The position numbers and the translations under genes were made by a program. Of a DNA stretch of 64,000 bases, positions 25,178 through 36,233 are shown one piece after another. Position 1 is the stretch's first letter; every line of letters begins with the position of its first letter. The DNA lies in NCBI GenBank assembly GCA_963576725.1, contig OY755252.1:29405078-29469077 (forward strand). The letters are read 5' to 3'. The notes below the pieces were generated by a model. It did not search any database. It had not been told where the DNA came from and was given only the letters and a program-made list of their open reading frames with translations. Origin of the DNA: Azorinus chamasolen (Eukaryota; Mollusca; Bivalvia; Cardiida; Solecurtidae).

Positions 25178-25830
25178 CAGAACAGAACATATGTTTTATT
25201 TTTACTTAAGCATACACGCTCGTGATAAAAACATCGTAACATACATATGACAGTCACACTAATATAATTATATAATGCCAATTTAACATTCATAACGGTA
25301 TACCCAGTATCACGAGATTATTCTGCATTAGTCACGTACCTTATCTGGTAATAATCATATCATATTTTCTGAATTTAACAAACTTCCTACTTTATACATG
25401 TTCGGTGATCTGAATAGAACCTTTGAATATGTATCTTTCTCAAATGGTTATACATAGGACATTTTATTATAAAGTGATATGCGTATTCCATATCAATTAA
25501 ATGACATAATGTACATAGTGTTTGGTTCCTAACCACATTTCTATGGCGATCAGCTTCAATATTTAAATTATTAAAATTCAATCGTATCCTTGCTATAACG
25601 TATCTATATTTTGGATTTTCAACAATGTGTAGATAATACGCTCGACTAATATTTGTATGGATATGTCTGTAAAGTAACAAAGATGTGCCATTATGTTTGA
25701 TATATATATATATTTGAGGCGTTTACTTAATACTGGTATAAAAACGTTTTTATTATTACATGTAGGTCTGTACATGTTACTGTTAAACGCTTTAAACAGG
25801 AATTCTAGTACTGCCAGTATTAATTCGGAA
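25178..25830 (-). mobile_element. LINE 3' fragment with (TGTTC)n terminus
   Basis: On the minus strand, 25680-25387 encodes a LINE C-terminal motif: YVIARIRLNFNNL, then CTLCH, and YAYHFIIKCPMYNHLRK. This is the C-x-x-C..H..C zinc-type end of CR1/L2-like proteins. The 3' terminus on the plus strand reads AACAGAACAGAACA near 25180, short terminal repeats typical of such LINEs. It is 5'-truncated; the part above 25700 is uncertain. Confidence 0.7.
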
Positions 25831-26430
25831 AAGTGGTGGCGTTCCGAGGAATCAGAAACGGCGTCCAAGATGGCCGCCGTTTTTGGTGGCATCAGCTTAA
25901 GTTAATTATACCAACATGGTGTCGCAGACGACAAACTCAGTCGGATTCAGTCCATATGTTTTATATTCATCCTTATGACAGGAAAATTGCAATACTCTGC
26001 AATAATACTCAGCAGCACGTACACTGCGGAACAGGGACTCTGAACATACATTAAACAAGTCCCGTGCAAGTATGACATCATATATATATATATAATAGCA
26101 AGCCTACAAATAAGGGTTCTAATGAAACATGCTCTTATACTGCTTGCAAATAACAAAGCTAGTCCTTATCATATTCCATTTGTCATACTGTCAACAAATA
26201 CATCATTATAACAACCATTAAAAGGATATTAACAATGCAAGCCATACTTCATATTATTACTTATTATCTCATTATCTCATGCTGTGCACAGTTGTGCATG
26301 TAAGATACGAATAGGGCGTAGACAATAACAATAACAACATTTACAATATTCCTTACCAAGTTGTTGACTCAAGTCTCACTCACATTCTGCTCACTCCTTT
26401 GGGTGGTGCCAGTCAGTTGGTTAGCTGTAA
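25820..26430 (+). repeat. Repeat unit in order X-D
   Basis: Block X (25820-25885: TTCGGAAAAGTGGTGGCG, then CAAGATGGCCGCC) is followed by block D (25918-26430, with GCAGACGACAAACTCA, CAAGTCCCGTGCAAGTATG, CATATTCCATTTGTCATAC and GGTGGTGCCAGTCAG). Both recur at 42630-43185 but in the order D-X. Non-coding. Confidence 0.8.
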
Positions 26431-26439
26431 GCGAACCCA

Positions 26440-26880
26440 AACTGTAAGCGTAAATGCTTTATGTTAATTTCATAAAAGACAGTCTTGCGAAGAATAGACG
26501 CGAAAGTGAAGGTAGAACCGGGCGAATAAAGCGAAGGACGAACACTGTAAACCATTTCTTAGAGCAACGTGGAACAACGGCGAATACTAACCAAATACAG
26601 AAATGAAGCGACAAACCAATGAGCTACAAATTGCAATTCAATGTTAGAATTACTTCAAGTGTTGACAGCTGCGAGACTTCTGACAGACAACCAACAAGAC
26701 ACTCACTTACCGCTCTTCATGCAAACCACGAAATGCACATGTCACATGACAAACGAAGCGATGAAATAACCAATCAACGACCTCGTTCAACATCGGGGAA
26801 AACTGAAGAAACCTTACATATACATAGACCAGGGCTAAACTGGTTCTTGTAACTAAATTTAACCAAGGCTTGACAATTGC
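26440..26880. other. No feature seen
   Basis: Sequence between the X-D repeat and the PLE-B 3' end. Short frames have no recognisable motif. Confidence 0.4.
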
Positions 26881-27343
26881 TTAACTAAAAGTAGAAAAAT
26901 GAGTCATGCAGGAAACACCACATACAGAACAAACACTCGCCCGAACAGCAGCACAAGGAAACAGCAAATGTACATAAGTAGAAAAAACAACAAGAGACGC
27001 ACAAAGACAAAACAAACATACAATAGGAGGAAGATGGAAGTACCGCCTTGGAACGGTCAGTGACAAAAGTCTCCGGGGGGTTAAACCGGTTTATGGGCGC
27101 CCAACCGCACACTTATTCCATCCCCATCCTAAAAGACAAACAGTGTGAATAAACGTATCCCCTCTCCGACTAATCTACAACAACCGCGACAGCAAATACA
27201 GTGGTAAAGTGCATGTATAACAAAAAAACATTTAATTGAACATACTGTATCCACCTATCGCTAGTGTACTCAATGATTGAGCTGCAAACAGAGTAACTGT
27301 AGAAAAGTAATAAAGGGTACGACAAAAATGAAATAGTACAGAT

Positions 27344-27389
27344 ATCCGACGTTCTCCTTCCATTTCTGGATTTAAGAGGTCGCCTTCAT
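27344..27389 (-). promoter_or_regulatory. SECIS-like element, PLE-B
   Basis: Identical to the copy described at 43862-43907: ATGA, helix, AAA, TCCA-GAAA-TGGA mini-helix, helix return, GGAT. It begins 6 nt after the RT stop codon. Predicted role: recruit the selenocysteine insertion machinery so that the in-frame UGAs upstream are read as Sec. Confidence 0.8.
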
Positions 27390-27395
27390 AGAGTA

Positions 27396-29400
27396 CTAAA
27401 CCTTTCTTGTCGGCGTACATGCAAAGAGGCCAGCGTGATTGCCAACTGTAAAAGGGTTCACAACCAAACATGCAGTATGTTGTAGTACTACAGGATCATA
27501 TCCCTTTTTAATGAATTGTTTTATATATTTGATGAACAAAGTGAGAAAATGGGTATGTCCAATAATTTTACGAAGTTTGTAAATCACATCACCATAAAAT
27601 TCAGGATGTGAAATACCGTGTCGCAGAAGCACCTTGAGATTACATTTGTACTTGCCAATAAGCGAGAGATTTCGATAGTAAAATTTAGAGAATGTTTTTC
27701 TTAGTTTATGGTATCTATATCCTTGTTTAAGCAGTTTTTCAGTTAAAATGAGATTTCGACTGTTAAAATTGTCAATAGATGAACAAGCTCTAGCAAAACG
27801 AATCAGTTGAGATATATAAACCCCGTAAGATGGAGCACGGGGAACATCCCCGTCAAGATGAGGAAAATTTACAATATTAAAATCAAAATCATCTCTTTTG
27901 TCATATATTTTAGAAGAAATCATTCCATTATTAATTTTAAGGTCTAGGTCAAGAAACGCTGCATAATTGTCGGACGGGTTAGCTTTATTCAATTTGAGTT
28001 TTTTAGGATAAATTGTAGGAATCAGAGCATCGAAGAAAGGGTTATCTAAGTTAAAAATATCATCCAAATATCGACAAGTTTCATTGAAGGCTTTTATAAC
28101 ATCTTCTTGTGATTGAGGATTCAAACTTAACATGAAATCTCTCTCATAGCAGTACAAAAACAAATCTGCGACAAGTGGTGCACAATTCGTACCCATAGGA
28201 ATACCAATTACCTGACGGTATATAGCATTCCCATAACGTACAAATATGTTATCCAAAAGAAAGGTTAGTGCTTCGCAAACTTCTGAGCAAGTCCAATTGG
28301 TGTAATATTTCATTTGCTCGTCAGTAAAGAAAGCTTTTTCAGCATTACATGCCAAGAATGATGTTTTTTTCTCGGGCAAATACTTTCTGGATCAAGTTAG
28401 TAAGCTTATCCTTAATTAAAATATGAGGAAGAGTTGTGTACAGAGTAGAAAAATCGTACGTGCTTACAGTGGATGCAAGATACCTTTTGTTCTTAAGTTT
28501 GTTTAAGACTTCTGAAGAGTTCTTAATAGACCAGAAGAGATTTATTCCAGAATTTTCATAAGTCTTATCACAGTAGAATTTTACATGTTCCTTTACCTTC
28601 GTTAAACAAGAAGTCAAAAGTATAGACAATTTAGTAGTTGTACATGAACTAGAATTTGCAATGAAACGCGCTTTATATGGTTTTTTATGTAGTTTTGGTA
28701 ACCAATACATTGTAGGAAGTTTATGTTGTGTAATTTTAATATCGGTTCCAAATTGTTCACACTTTTTGACATGGTCTGAAATGATGGTCTTTTCGTCAGT
28801 GGTAACTGAAATGTATGACTTGGTATTAATAATTTCCTGCTTCAAGACATCGATATAATGTAATCGTCAAATAATAATCACATTATTTGATGCCTTATCA
28901 GCAGGAACAAAAACGTATTTTGAATGGAAATCCTGTAAACCCTTTTTAAGATGTCTAAAAGAAGTTCTAGGTTTAGGTGGAAGAATGTGTTTATTAGAGC
29001 TGTAAAAGGAAATGCGTTTATCAATTATATCAAAATTAGTTTTTTCCAACAAGAAAGGGCATTAGACTCAACATGTTCTCTTCGACACCATTTAATACTA
29101 AAATTTTGTAAAGCCTCCGCAATCTGAACTCGACAAGAGTTAAAATCTATCAAGGATGGTATTCTATATTTGGGACCTTTATTCAAAAGAGATCGTAGAC
29201 GTTTATCTTTAATTACCTCAAAATTACCAGTAATCACATGACCAGCCAAAGAAAAGCAAAATTTTGATGTGGCGCAATCTCAATTATCAGGAATATTATC
29301 ATTAATATTAAGGTCGGCCACAATTTTAATGAGAGTTGTGTATGTTACTTGCATATCCTGCAAGAGAATGATAACAACATCGATTACGTGTACTGGGAGA
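27396..29400 (-). pseudogene. PLE-B reverse transcriptase, Sec-type reading frame
   Basis: Reads from KIVADLNIN through PDN-UGA-DC (UGA 29282-29280) and GHVITGNF to VPADKASNN, IIII-type UGA-RLHYIDV (UGA 28869-28867), YWLPKLHK, KARFIANSSS, STYDFSTLYTTLPH, IGIPMGTNCAPLVADLF and catalytic RYLDD, then SYGVYISQLIRFARA and FYGDVIYKLR, stopping with TAG just before the SECIS-like fold. The RT copies element RNA into DNA. Both UGAs sit at positions I expect to be cysteine from the family pattern (the first is the leading residue of a CxC motif). Two single-base shifts, in A-runs near 29040 and 28370, break the frame. The GIY-YIG part is missing. Confidence 0.9.
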
Positions 29401-29479
29401 CTTTTTACGGCCACCACACGGCACAAGCAACACTGTTGTGATAATAAAAGTGTTATTATTATTAAGGTCGGCAACTATT

Positions 29480-29934
29480 AAAAGAATGCATCAAACAAGG
29501 GAGGTAAAACCCGACGTCTGCTACATGCTCCGCCTCCCTGAAAAATGATGTCCAATCATTTATCTATTCTACCATTAACAGTAATTTACTAACTACAGCT
29601 ACAGTATACTATACAACGTACAGTGCACCTAAGTCTTTACCTATATAGTTGCACTGAACAATATGAAGAAACACTTTTCAGCATATCTGATTTACACAAA
29701 CATTAAACGCAGTGGCTTGGACGAAAATAATAAGGTCAAATAAATACTGATGGTAAAAGTCATATTTATTAAACAATACATTCACAAAACAAAATATTTC
29801 CATTGAACAGAATATTTCACTCTTGCTCCTCCCGCAAAAATAAATTGTGTCCTCACAATTAATCATTACAAGGATATCTATGGAAAATATCTTAAAAAAC
29901 TTACTTTAATAAAACAAACACTATGTAAACTAAT
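29480..29934. other. Non-coding, 3' side of the gypsy element
   Basis: Expected location of the 3' LTR. On the minus strand a purine-rich GCGGGAGGAGCAAGAGTG (about 29836-29819) precedes TGAAATATTC and could be a polypurine tract and LTR start. No matching 5' LTR was found, so this is only a suggestion. Confidence 0.3.
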
Positions 29935-30790
29935 TCATGATTGCTTCCAAAGCCTGTTTGCAATGTCTACGCTCACCGTATTTAAAATACATGAAGCCAA
30001 AAGCTTATCTAATGCCTCTGTCCTTGTATCCAAAGGTCTAGCCTGAAACTGAATTTCATTACAAACATAATCTTTAAAATATGCTGGGGGATTCCGTACT
30101 CTACCAGATATGCGTGGTGGTGGTCTTGGATGTGGTTTTGCTGCCTCGACATCATCTGTTCCTCGATCAACTGCACCCGTTTCTTCCTGTTTATCCTCTA
30201 CACCCTCAACATGGTCATCCTCTATAGAAGGAACACTACCCTGACTAACACTTTTATCAGGTATATCTTCACTGAGCACTTCCTGAACATTTCCTTCATC
30301 AACTAGGACAGTAACATCCTCAGTATTTTCACTTGATATCATTGAGTCCAGACTGTGGGCATCCCCACGCAAGTGTGTTGTAGCAACATACTCGCCATCT
30401 GACTCCGACTCATCATATGTGACGTCACCTATCTCTTCCAACTTATCAACTTCTACGGTTGACTCTCTTTCCGTAAGCATCACTCCTTTCCTTTGCTTAG
30501 GAACTGGTTTGATAACTTTGGTGCTAATAGCTTGAATACTGGTATGCCATCTATAGTTTGTTCTATTACTTTGTATTCTGTATCCTCATACCTGACTTGA
30601 ATTTTGTGTTTACCGTCATGAGCTAAAATTTGAACAAGTACGATGTCACCAATTCCGATCTTAATGGCTTTGACTCTCGTGTCGTAGTGCGTCTTTCTCT
30701 GGCTTTATCTGCATGTTTCTGAACTGTTTCTCTAGCAAACTCAAGTCTGTTCTTTATTTGGCTAATGTACTCATCCTCTGAAGTATCTGT
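29935..30790 (-). pseudogene. gypsy integrase C-terminal region and pol tail
   Basis: Directly beyond the mariner insertion on the minus strand the frame gives TDTSEDEYISQIKNRLEFAR, a post-catalytic integrase helix, and a VQKHADKARERR segment. After a break near 30620-30480 follows a 182-codon acidic frame (30483-29935) with GRVRNPPAYFKDYV near its end, a proline/basic motif often seen after integrase in gypsy pol. The acidic linker is rich in D, E and S. The function of this tail is not known to me. Confidence 0.7.
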
Positions 30791-30791
30791 A

Positions 30792-32126
30792 CGAGGGGTG
30801 TTCCATAATAGTATCATCTGTGCTTTATTCGCGGAAATCGTGCAATTCATGCACAAAACCACCTCGTGTCGATTGAGTGATCACTTGCTCGTGACACAGG
30901 TAAATATCTCGTCCACACGTTCACTTGCCTCGGTACAGTGTACATCGTTTCATAGCTTATTCGTTAGACTATACATAAAATGACAGGAAAACGAGCTGAA
31001 AATGTTCTTGAAATTAGGGCCTATATAAAAGGTAGGTCATTACTCGGCATAAAGGCTGTAGATATTCACCGCGAGGTGTGTGATATTTATGGGGAGGGCC
31101 AAATGTCCCACAGGACTGTTTGTAGGTGGGTAGCTAAATTTAGTGCTGGGCAGCAGCATCTGAAAGATGTTGCTCGCCCAGGTCGTCCTGCAACAACTAC
31201 GACCAAAGGTAACATAGAAAAAATCCGAAATATCCTCAAAACTGATGCTCGATTCACCGTAAGACAATTGGCTCGAATGACAAACTTGTCGTTAGCAAGA
31301 GTTCATGCAATTTTGAAGAAACACCTAAAAGTTAGAAAGATAAATGCAAGATGGATACCCCATTTGTTAACGGATGAGCAAAAGAAGACGCGTGTAACAA
31401 TGGCAAATTTTTTTTCTCAAAATGTACCCAAAATATAGTAAAAGGCTTTTGATAATATAGTCACTGGTGATGAGACCTGTGTGTATTATTTTGAACCAAA
31501 GCGGAAGGTTTCCAACCGAATATTGGCCACTAAAAATGCCAGACGCCCAAGTATTGCCAAACGAATACGAACGGTAAAGAAGGTTTTGTATGCTATTTTT
31601 TTTCACTAATAAGGGTCCAGCTATTCAAATCCCGGTGCCAAAAGGCAGAACGGTCACAGGCAAGTTCTATAAAACGTTGTTCTGAGAAAATTGAAGAACT
31701 ACTACAAAAGTAGCCGCCCCAAAACAGGACTTAAGTATGTCCGACTTTTGCATGATAATGCACCCGCTCACAAGGCACGTATTGTGACTGACTTTTTGGA
31801 GTCAGAGAAGGTTACCGTCCTTCCGCACCCTCCGTATTCGCCAGACTTGGCCCCTGCGACTATTTTCTCTGTCTAAAACTTAAATATCATTTATCTGGAA
31901 GGAGATACAATTCGAGAAATGCCCTTGGATCTGCTGTTTATCAGTGTCTGATGGGTGACCCCATTGAAGAGTATGAAAAATGCTTCCAAAAATGGATTGA
32001 CCGGCTAAAAAGGTGTATTCTGGCTGGCGGAGAGTATTTTGAAGGGCAGAGCAAATTAAAATGAACAAAAGCACTTCCGCTATATGAGCACCGATGCAAG
32101 TGACATTATTTATGAAACACCCCTCG
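30792..32126 (+). mobile_element. mariner transposon, 1335 bp, TA duplication
   Basis: Ends are CGAGGGGTGTTCCATAA (left) and TTATGAAACACCCCTCG (right), inverted repeats with one difference over 17 bp, each flanked by TA (30790-30791 and 32127-32128). It contains one transposase frame on the plus strand and interrupts the integrase of the minus-strand gypsy element. Removing it joins the integrase core side (32130 upward) to the C-terminal side (30790 downward). The boundaries are exact. Confidence 0.95.
30980..32064 (+). pseudogene. mariner transposase (DD34D), frameshifted
   Basis: Starts at ATG 30980. The N-terminal 150 codons are intact: helix-turn-helix blocks around GQMSHRTVCRWVAKF and GRPATT, then ARFTVRQLARMTNLS and PHLLTDEQKK. 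A break near 31435 leads to the catalytic part: VTGDETCVYYF (first Asp codon 31468-31470), LLHDNAPAHKA (second Asp 31754-31756) and PHPPYSPDLAP. The third Asp survives as GAC at 31858-31860 but one base is missing just before it, so it is out of frame with SPDLAP. The frame then continues to KLK-stop at about 32064. Transposase cuts and pastes element DNA at TA sites; this copy cannot make the enzyme but is recent enough to keep all three catalytic Asp codons. Confidence 0.92.
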
Positions 32127-32129
32127 TAT

Positions 32130-33219
32130 TCTCAAAACCAGAACATTTCTCAAAAAGATTATCAGTATGCAACTAAGCCGTCCTACCAAACATTAACTCG
32201 AAAGGAGAATATTTTGTAGACTCGTGTCTGGTAGCATTGTATAAGTAAACCAGCGGAGCCACATATCTTTTCCAATCAGATTTCTTATCAGGGTCGAGAT
32301 TTCCTAGCATGCTCAACAAAGTCCGATTAAACCGTTCACAAGCTCCATTTGCACTAGGATGGTATGGCATGGTCCTCGACTTGTCCATCTGAAACACTGT
32401 ACAAAGTTCCTTAATGATTTGGCTCTCAAAATTTCGACCTTGGTCTGAATGTATCCTAGTAGGTATTCCATAGTGCAGTATAAAGTTTTCGTAAAAAAGC
32501 TTCAGCTGTTGTTTTTGCGGTTTGTTTTTTTGTTGGTATAGCCATGGCGAATTTAGTGAAATGGTCTGTAATAACTAAAATGTTGATGAATCCCTTGCCG
32601 GCTTCTAATGTCAAAAAGTCCATACAGACAAGTTCTAATGGATGAGTAGTAACAATGTTGACAAGTGGAGCTCTTGTGTTAAAGCCTGATTTCCCCCTTT
32701 GGCAGTTCATACATTTCCTAATCCAATGGTCACAATCTGAAGACATGCCAGGCCAAAAGAAGCGTTCTCTTAACAGAGACGTTGTTCTATCTCTGCCAGG
32801 ATGACCAATGTTATTGTGAAAACCAGAAAGTTCTCTATACTATCCCTTACTACTTTGAATCTGTGAAAGTTTTTCATAGCATGATCTTGAGCTGTGTAAA
32901 ATCCTTTTGTAAGTTTGTTTTCTGTAGCAGCTCTGAGCCATTTGCCAATTAAGAAGTCCTCTCTCTGCTTAACTCTTATCTCTCTCAGTTGTTCTATCTG
33001 AGCAAGATGTTCACATGCAGTGTCTGTGGCGCCAATGATGTTGATTGAAGCTGATGGTAAAACCTCTATGTATGCTTTCAGTTGGACAGAGCTACAAATT
33101 GTCTTGATTGTGCTGTCATTCCATCTAATCAAGTTGTCTCGCTCAGTGTCTGTCACTTTCTTATGATGATATCTTGAGAGCACATCAGCATCTGTATTTC
33201 TAAGACCAGCTCTGTACAA
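32130..33219 (-). pseudogene. gypsy integrase, zinc-binding and catalytic core
   Basis: On the minus strand: DHWIRKCMNCQRGK (zinc-binding C-x-x-C), then CMDFLTLEAGKG with the first catalytic Asp, VITDHFTKFA with the second, and after a frameshift near 32430 PSANGACERFNRTLL with the catalytic Glu, ending in YSPFELMFGRTA. Upstream 33219-32770 carries the region after RNase H (NTDADVLSRYH). Integrase inserts the DNA copy into the host genome. D, D and E are all present but not in one frame. Confidence 0.88.
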
Positions 33220-34070
33220 AATTTCAAAGTCATATCCAGCTAAAGCTGATACCCATCGCTGACCTGTAGCGTCAAGTTTGGCAGTGGATTATTATCGATG
33301 TATACCACAAAGTGGTTTCCTATCAGATAATCACTGAACTGATTTATAATTAACCACTTCAAACACAATAATTCCAATTTAAAAGCTGGATAATTCTTTT
33401 AAGAACGTGAAAGGCTCCGACTTGCATAAGCAATGACTTTCTTCTGTGATCTATCCTGCTGTTATTGAACAGCACCAAGTTGTACTAGCATCTACATGAA
33501 GTTCAAAAGGCCGGGTAGATGTGGGTATGCTAAATTAGGAGGGCTAGTCGAAATGTCTTTTAACATGTCGAAAGTTTCTTGCTCCTTTTCTGTCCAAACC
33601 CATTTTTTCTTTGTAGCTTTGCTGTTTTTCTTACAAGATATTGGAGGTAAAAGTTCATTCAGTGGTTAGGTGATTTTTGAAAAGCCTTCAATAAAGCGTC
33701 TGTAGTATACAGTGAACGCCAGAAATGATCTTAGCTCATCTGCTTTGGATGGTGTTGGCCAATTACGTACTTTCTGTATCTTCGCAGGGTCAGTTTCCAC
33801 TTCAAATTCACTAACTATGTGGCCTAGCAATTTCACACGTTTCTGAAGAAAGAAACACTTCTCTGCTGCAAGTTTAAGTTTGCATTCATGTAACCTTGTC
33901 AAAACAATATCCAACCTTTCTAAGTTTTGTTCAAAATTTTCAGCAAAAATAATGTAAAAAAGTCGTCCAAATAGATCACGCAAATTTTCATATTCAGATC
34001 TCCAAGGCATTCTTCCATAAGTCTTTGAAACAAAGCTGGGCTGTTCGAGAGCCCAAAAAAGCATTTTCAT
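33220..34070 (-). pseudogene. gypsy RT thumb/connection and RNase H remnants
   Basis: 34070-33666 has NLERLDIVLTRLHECKLKL, EKCFFL, LLGHIVS and LRSFLAFTVYYRRFI, the RT thumb and connection of gypsy pol. The catalytic YLDD is encoded at 33973-33962 but in a shifted frame. Downstream, pieces such as KVIAYASRSLSRS and FVVYIDNNPL show the RNase H region, broken by several stops. No functional product is possible. Confidence 0.85.
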
Positions 34071-34124
34071 AAATTCATAAAATCCTAAAGGGCCGACTGT
34101 AAATGCTGTGCGTTCTCGATACCC

Positions 34125-35346
34125 CTATTCAACAGTGACCTGATGATAGCCGCTTTTCATGTCAATGACACTGAAAATGGATCCATTCAAGCAGTCAAAT
34201 ACTTCTTCAATCCTCGGCAGTGCATATGCATCTTTTAATTTGCGTGCGTTTAGCATCCTGTAATCTACGCACATGCGCAACTTCCCATTCTTCTTTCTAA
34301 CGATGACTATATTTGATGCCCATGGTGACTTTGACTTTTGAATGATGCCAGCAGCGAGAAGCTGTTCCAGATGCCGTCTAACCTCATCTACCATGGCTGG
34401 AGGTATTCTTATCAGATCTATCCTGTGTTTCATCATTTGACAATCACTTATGTCCTGATCATTCTTCGAAAAGTTGTGTTGATGTTTCCTCAATAAATGT
34501 TTCAGTTGTTCTGTTTGATTCTCATCTAATTCAGACTCAATATGAATGTCATTAAAAAAATTCATTTCATGGTCCTCTCTTTCCAGCTTTTGAAAGACTG
34601 ACTCATCTATTGTCACTGGTTGAACTTCACAAAGAATAGTCTTTGGTGATATACAGAAAAACGGCGTTGTAACATTTAAAATGTTCAATGTGATTTCATC
34701 ATTTTTTCTGTATCTGTCATGATAGTTGAGCTCCTTGTCTAAATAACCTTTAATATTGATGGACTGGTATGGGCCAAGTACAATCTTTGAGGATTCCGCT
34801 GATCTGATAATGGCAATCCGGTCGTTGTTTCTTTTGAGTTCACGTTTTCTAATTGACAAACATCTAAATGCAAGCTTCCATGGTGTATGTAATTGAGCTT
34901 TCTGTAGATATGATTCTCCAAAGTTGTCTTTACATTCTGAAAGTAATTCATTCCAGAGTTTGGTTCCCAAACGAATATGTGTCCTAGGGCTGTAATTTGT
35001 TTCTGCAGTAATTAGGAATAAGCATTGGTGTCCACTAGAATTCTGAATTCCATCAGTCTGTAAGACTGCAGATATATAGCCTAAATAATGTAATTTATTC
35101 CCATCTGCACACTCTACATTTAAAATATCTGTAAGTGGGTTTATATCTGTATGATTGAGAGAGATGATGATCATAAAATGTTTTGCTAATAGATGATATG
35201 ACACTACCATTGTCCGCAAGAGCTGTAGCATCCACACCGTCTATCTTGACATCAGTCTCTGTTGAACTTGCAACTAATATGGGATCTGATTTGGTTCTGA
35301 TGCCTTGGTTTGATCCCTCAACGTCGGCACATGCTAGTTTGGGCAA
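34125..35346 (-). pseudogene. gypsy protease and N-terminal RT
   Basis: The first part (35346-35095) holds ALADNGSVISSISKTF, the retropepsin active-site segment with DNG where D(T/S)G is usual. A 370-codon frame (35237-34125) follows, ending in the RT start: LEQLLAAGIIQKSKSPWASN, IVRKKNGKLRMCVDYRMLN, ALPRIEEVF and IDMKSGYHQV (first catalytic Asp). Between them lies a long spacer without a recognised domain. The protease would process Gag-Pol. Confidence 0.88.
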
Positions 35347-35950
35347 TTTCTCAAAAAGTGTTCCTCACTATCGCATCTATAGCACCGTGGAATCGTTGTT
35401 CTACTAGATATTGTTCTTCTGCAGGGTCTAATACCACGACCTCTTTCTCTATAATCAGCTCTACCTCTATAATCAGCTCTTCCTCTATAATCAACCACAA
35501 AAGCTCTTCTTGTGCCCCGACTAAATCCAAATTGCCTGTCTTCTTTCTTTTCCTTCCCTAACTTGTCTATCCTGGCATGCAGAGTCTCCAATACTCCGTT
35601 TATCTCCGACAAGTCACTCTTCGCCTCTGTCATTTTGCATTATGTCTCCTGGCCTGATCTCCAATGTTTGTCTCAATTTTCCTGAGCTCAGCCTTGAATG
35701 CATAATAGTCTGTAACCTTCTCATATTTATTTTCTGCTCTAAGTCTCAACTCAGGCACAAGACCCTCATACAATGTTGTTCTCAGAACATTAAGTTCTGT
35801 TGACTTCAACTGATCCTTCGCAACTGCTTGTGAGAAAGGATTCTCAGCTCTAACGCAGTAATCTAATATACTCTCATCCTCCGTTTGATAACTCGCATGA
35901 ATCAATATTGTTTTCTTTCTCTTGCAGGAATTGCTCTACATTCAATGTGT
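35334..35950 (-). pseudogene. gypsy Gag C-terminal half with zinc knuckle
   Basis: 35905-35630 has DESILDYCVRAEN, TTLYEGLVPELRLRAE and an ELRKIE helix, a gypsy capsid-like pattern. 35633-35334 has a coiled-coil start (LSEINGVLETLHARIDKL), an Arg/Gly repeat (YRGRAD twice) and CYRCDSEEHFLRNC, a CCHC zinc knuckle for RNA binding. Upstream an out-of-frame stretch LNVEQFLQEKENN extends to about 35950, where PLE-A sequence begins. Confidence 0.85.
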
Positions 35951-36233
35951 TTCCTCATACCTTTACACCGTACTTTGCACTTCATGGTGACTTCCGTACT
36001 CACCGACATATTTTGAGACTATTTTAATTTCTCTTTTAAGATTTGTGCCATTTACGTTTTCTCTAGTGTGACTTTACCTTACTTGTGTTTCTTCTTACCT
36101 TTTACCCATTCAATGTTTCCCTTCATATTCTTAGTCTTTATTTTTGTCGTATCCTCTGGTATGTTTTTATTCTTTTACACCACTTTTCGTATGTCGCTTT
36201 TTACAGAAGGGTGCTACAATTACTACACAAATT

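Larger units (their letters stand above)
26886..29400 (-). mobile_element. Naiad-type PLE family B, longest copy
   Basis: On the minus strand it contains the linker with a UGA-x-C motif, the RT, the SECIS-like fold (27389-27344) and the complete 3' UTR to GTACAAAAATGAGTC-type ends at about 26886. It lacks the N-terminal GIY-YIG part and is truncated near 29400. A short motif (TTAAGGTCGGC) occurs at both 29311 and 29462, close to the truncation point. The family-B 3' UTR recurs five times in the window (from 23563, 26886, 39405, 43856 and 44646). Confidence 0.92.

Noticed and set aside
26881..27066. Recurrent 60-70-codon frame in the PLE-B 3' UTR (PRRYFHLPPIVCLFCL)
   Set aside because: It is in sense orientation in five copies but overlaps the double hairpin and a pyrimidine-rich tract, and a second frame is open too. 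I see no bias toward synonymous change.
27232..27471. 79-codon frame starting MFGCEPFYSWQSRW, intact in four PLE-B copies
   Set aside because: It overlaps the RT C-terminus, stop codon and SECIS-like fold in another frame. The copies are nearly identical, so shared openness reflects recent copying, and no second product is known to me for this element.
29480..29934. Gypsy 3' LTR
   Set aside because: A polypurine-like run is present but no repeated partner was found near the 5' side, so an LTR cannot be claimed.
36144..36233. Upstream extension of the PLE-A frame to 36144
   Set aside because: It needs a non-ATG start, and the stretch ends in CTTTTTACAG, which could be an intron end. ATG at 36234 is the more conservative start.
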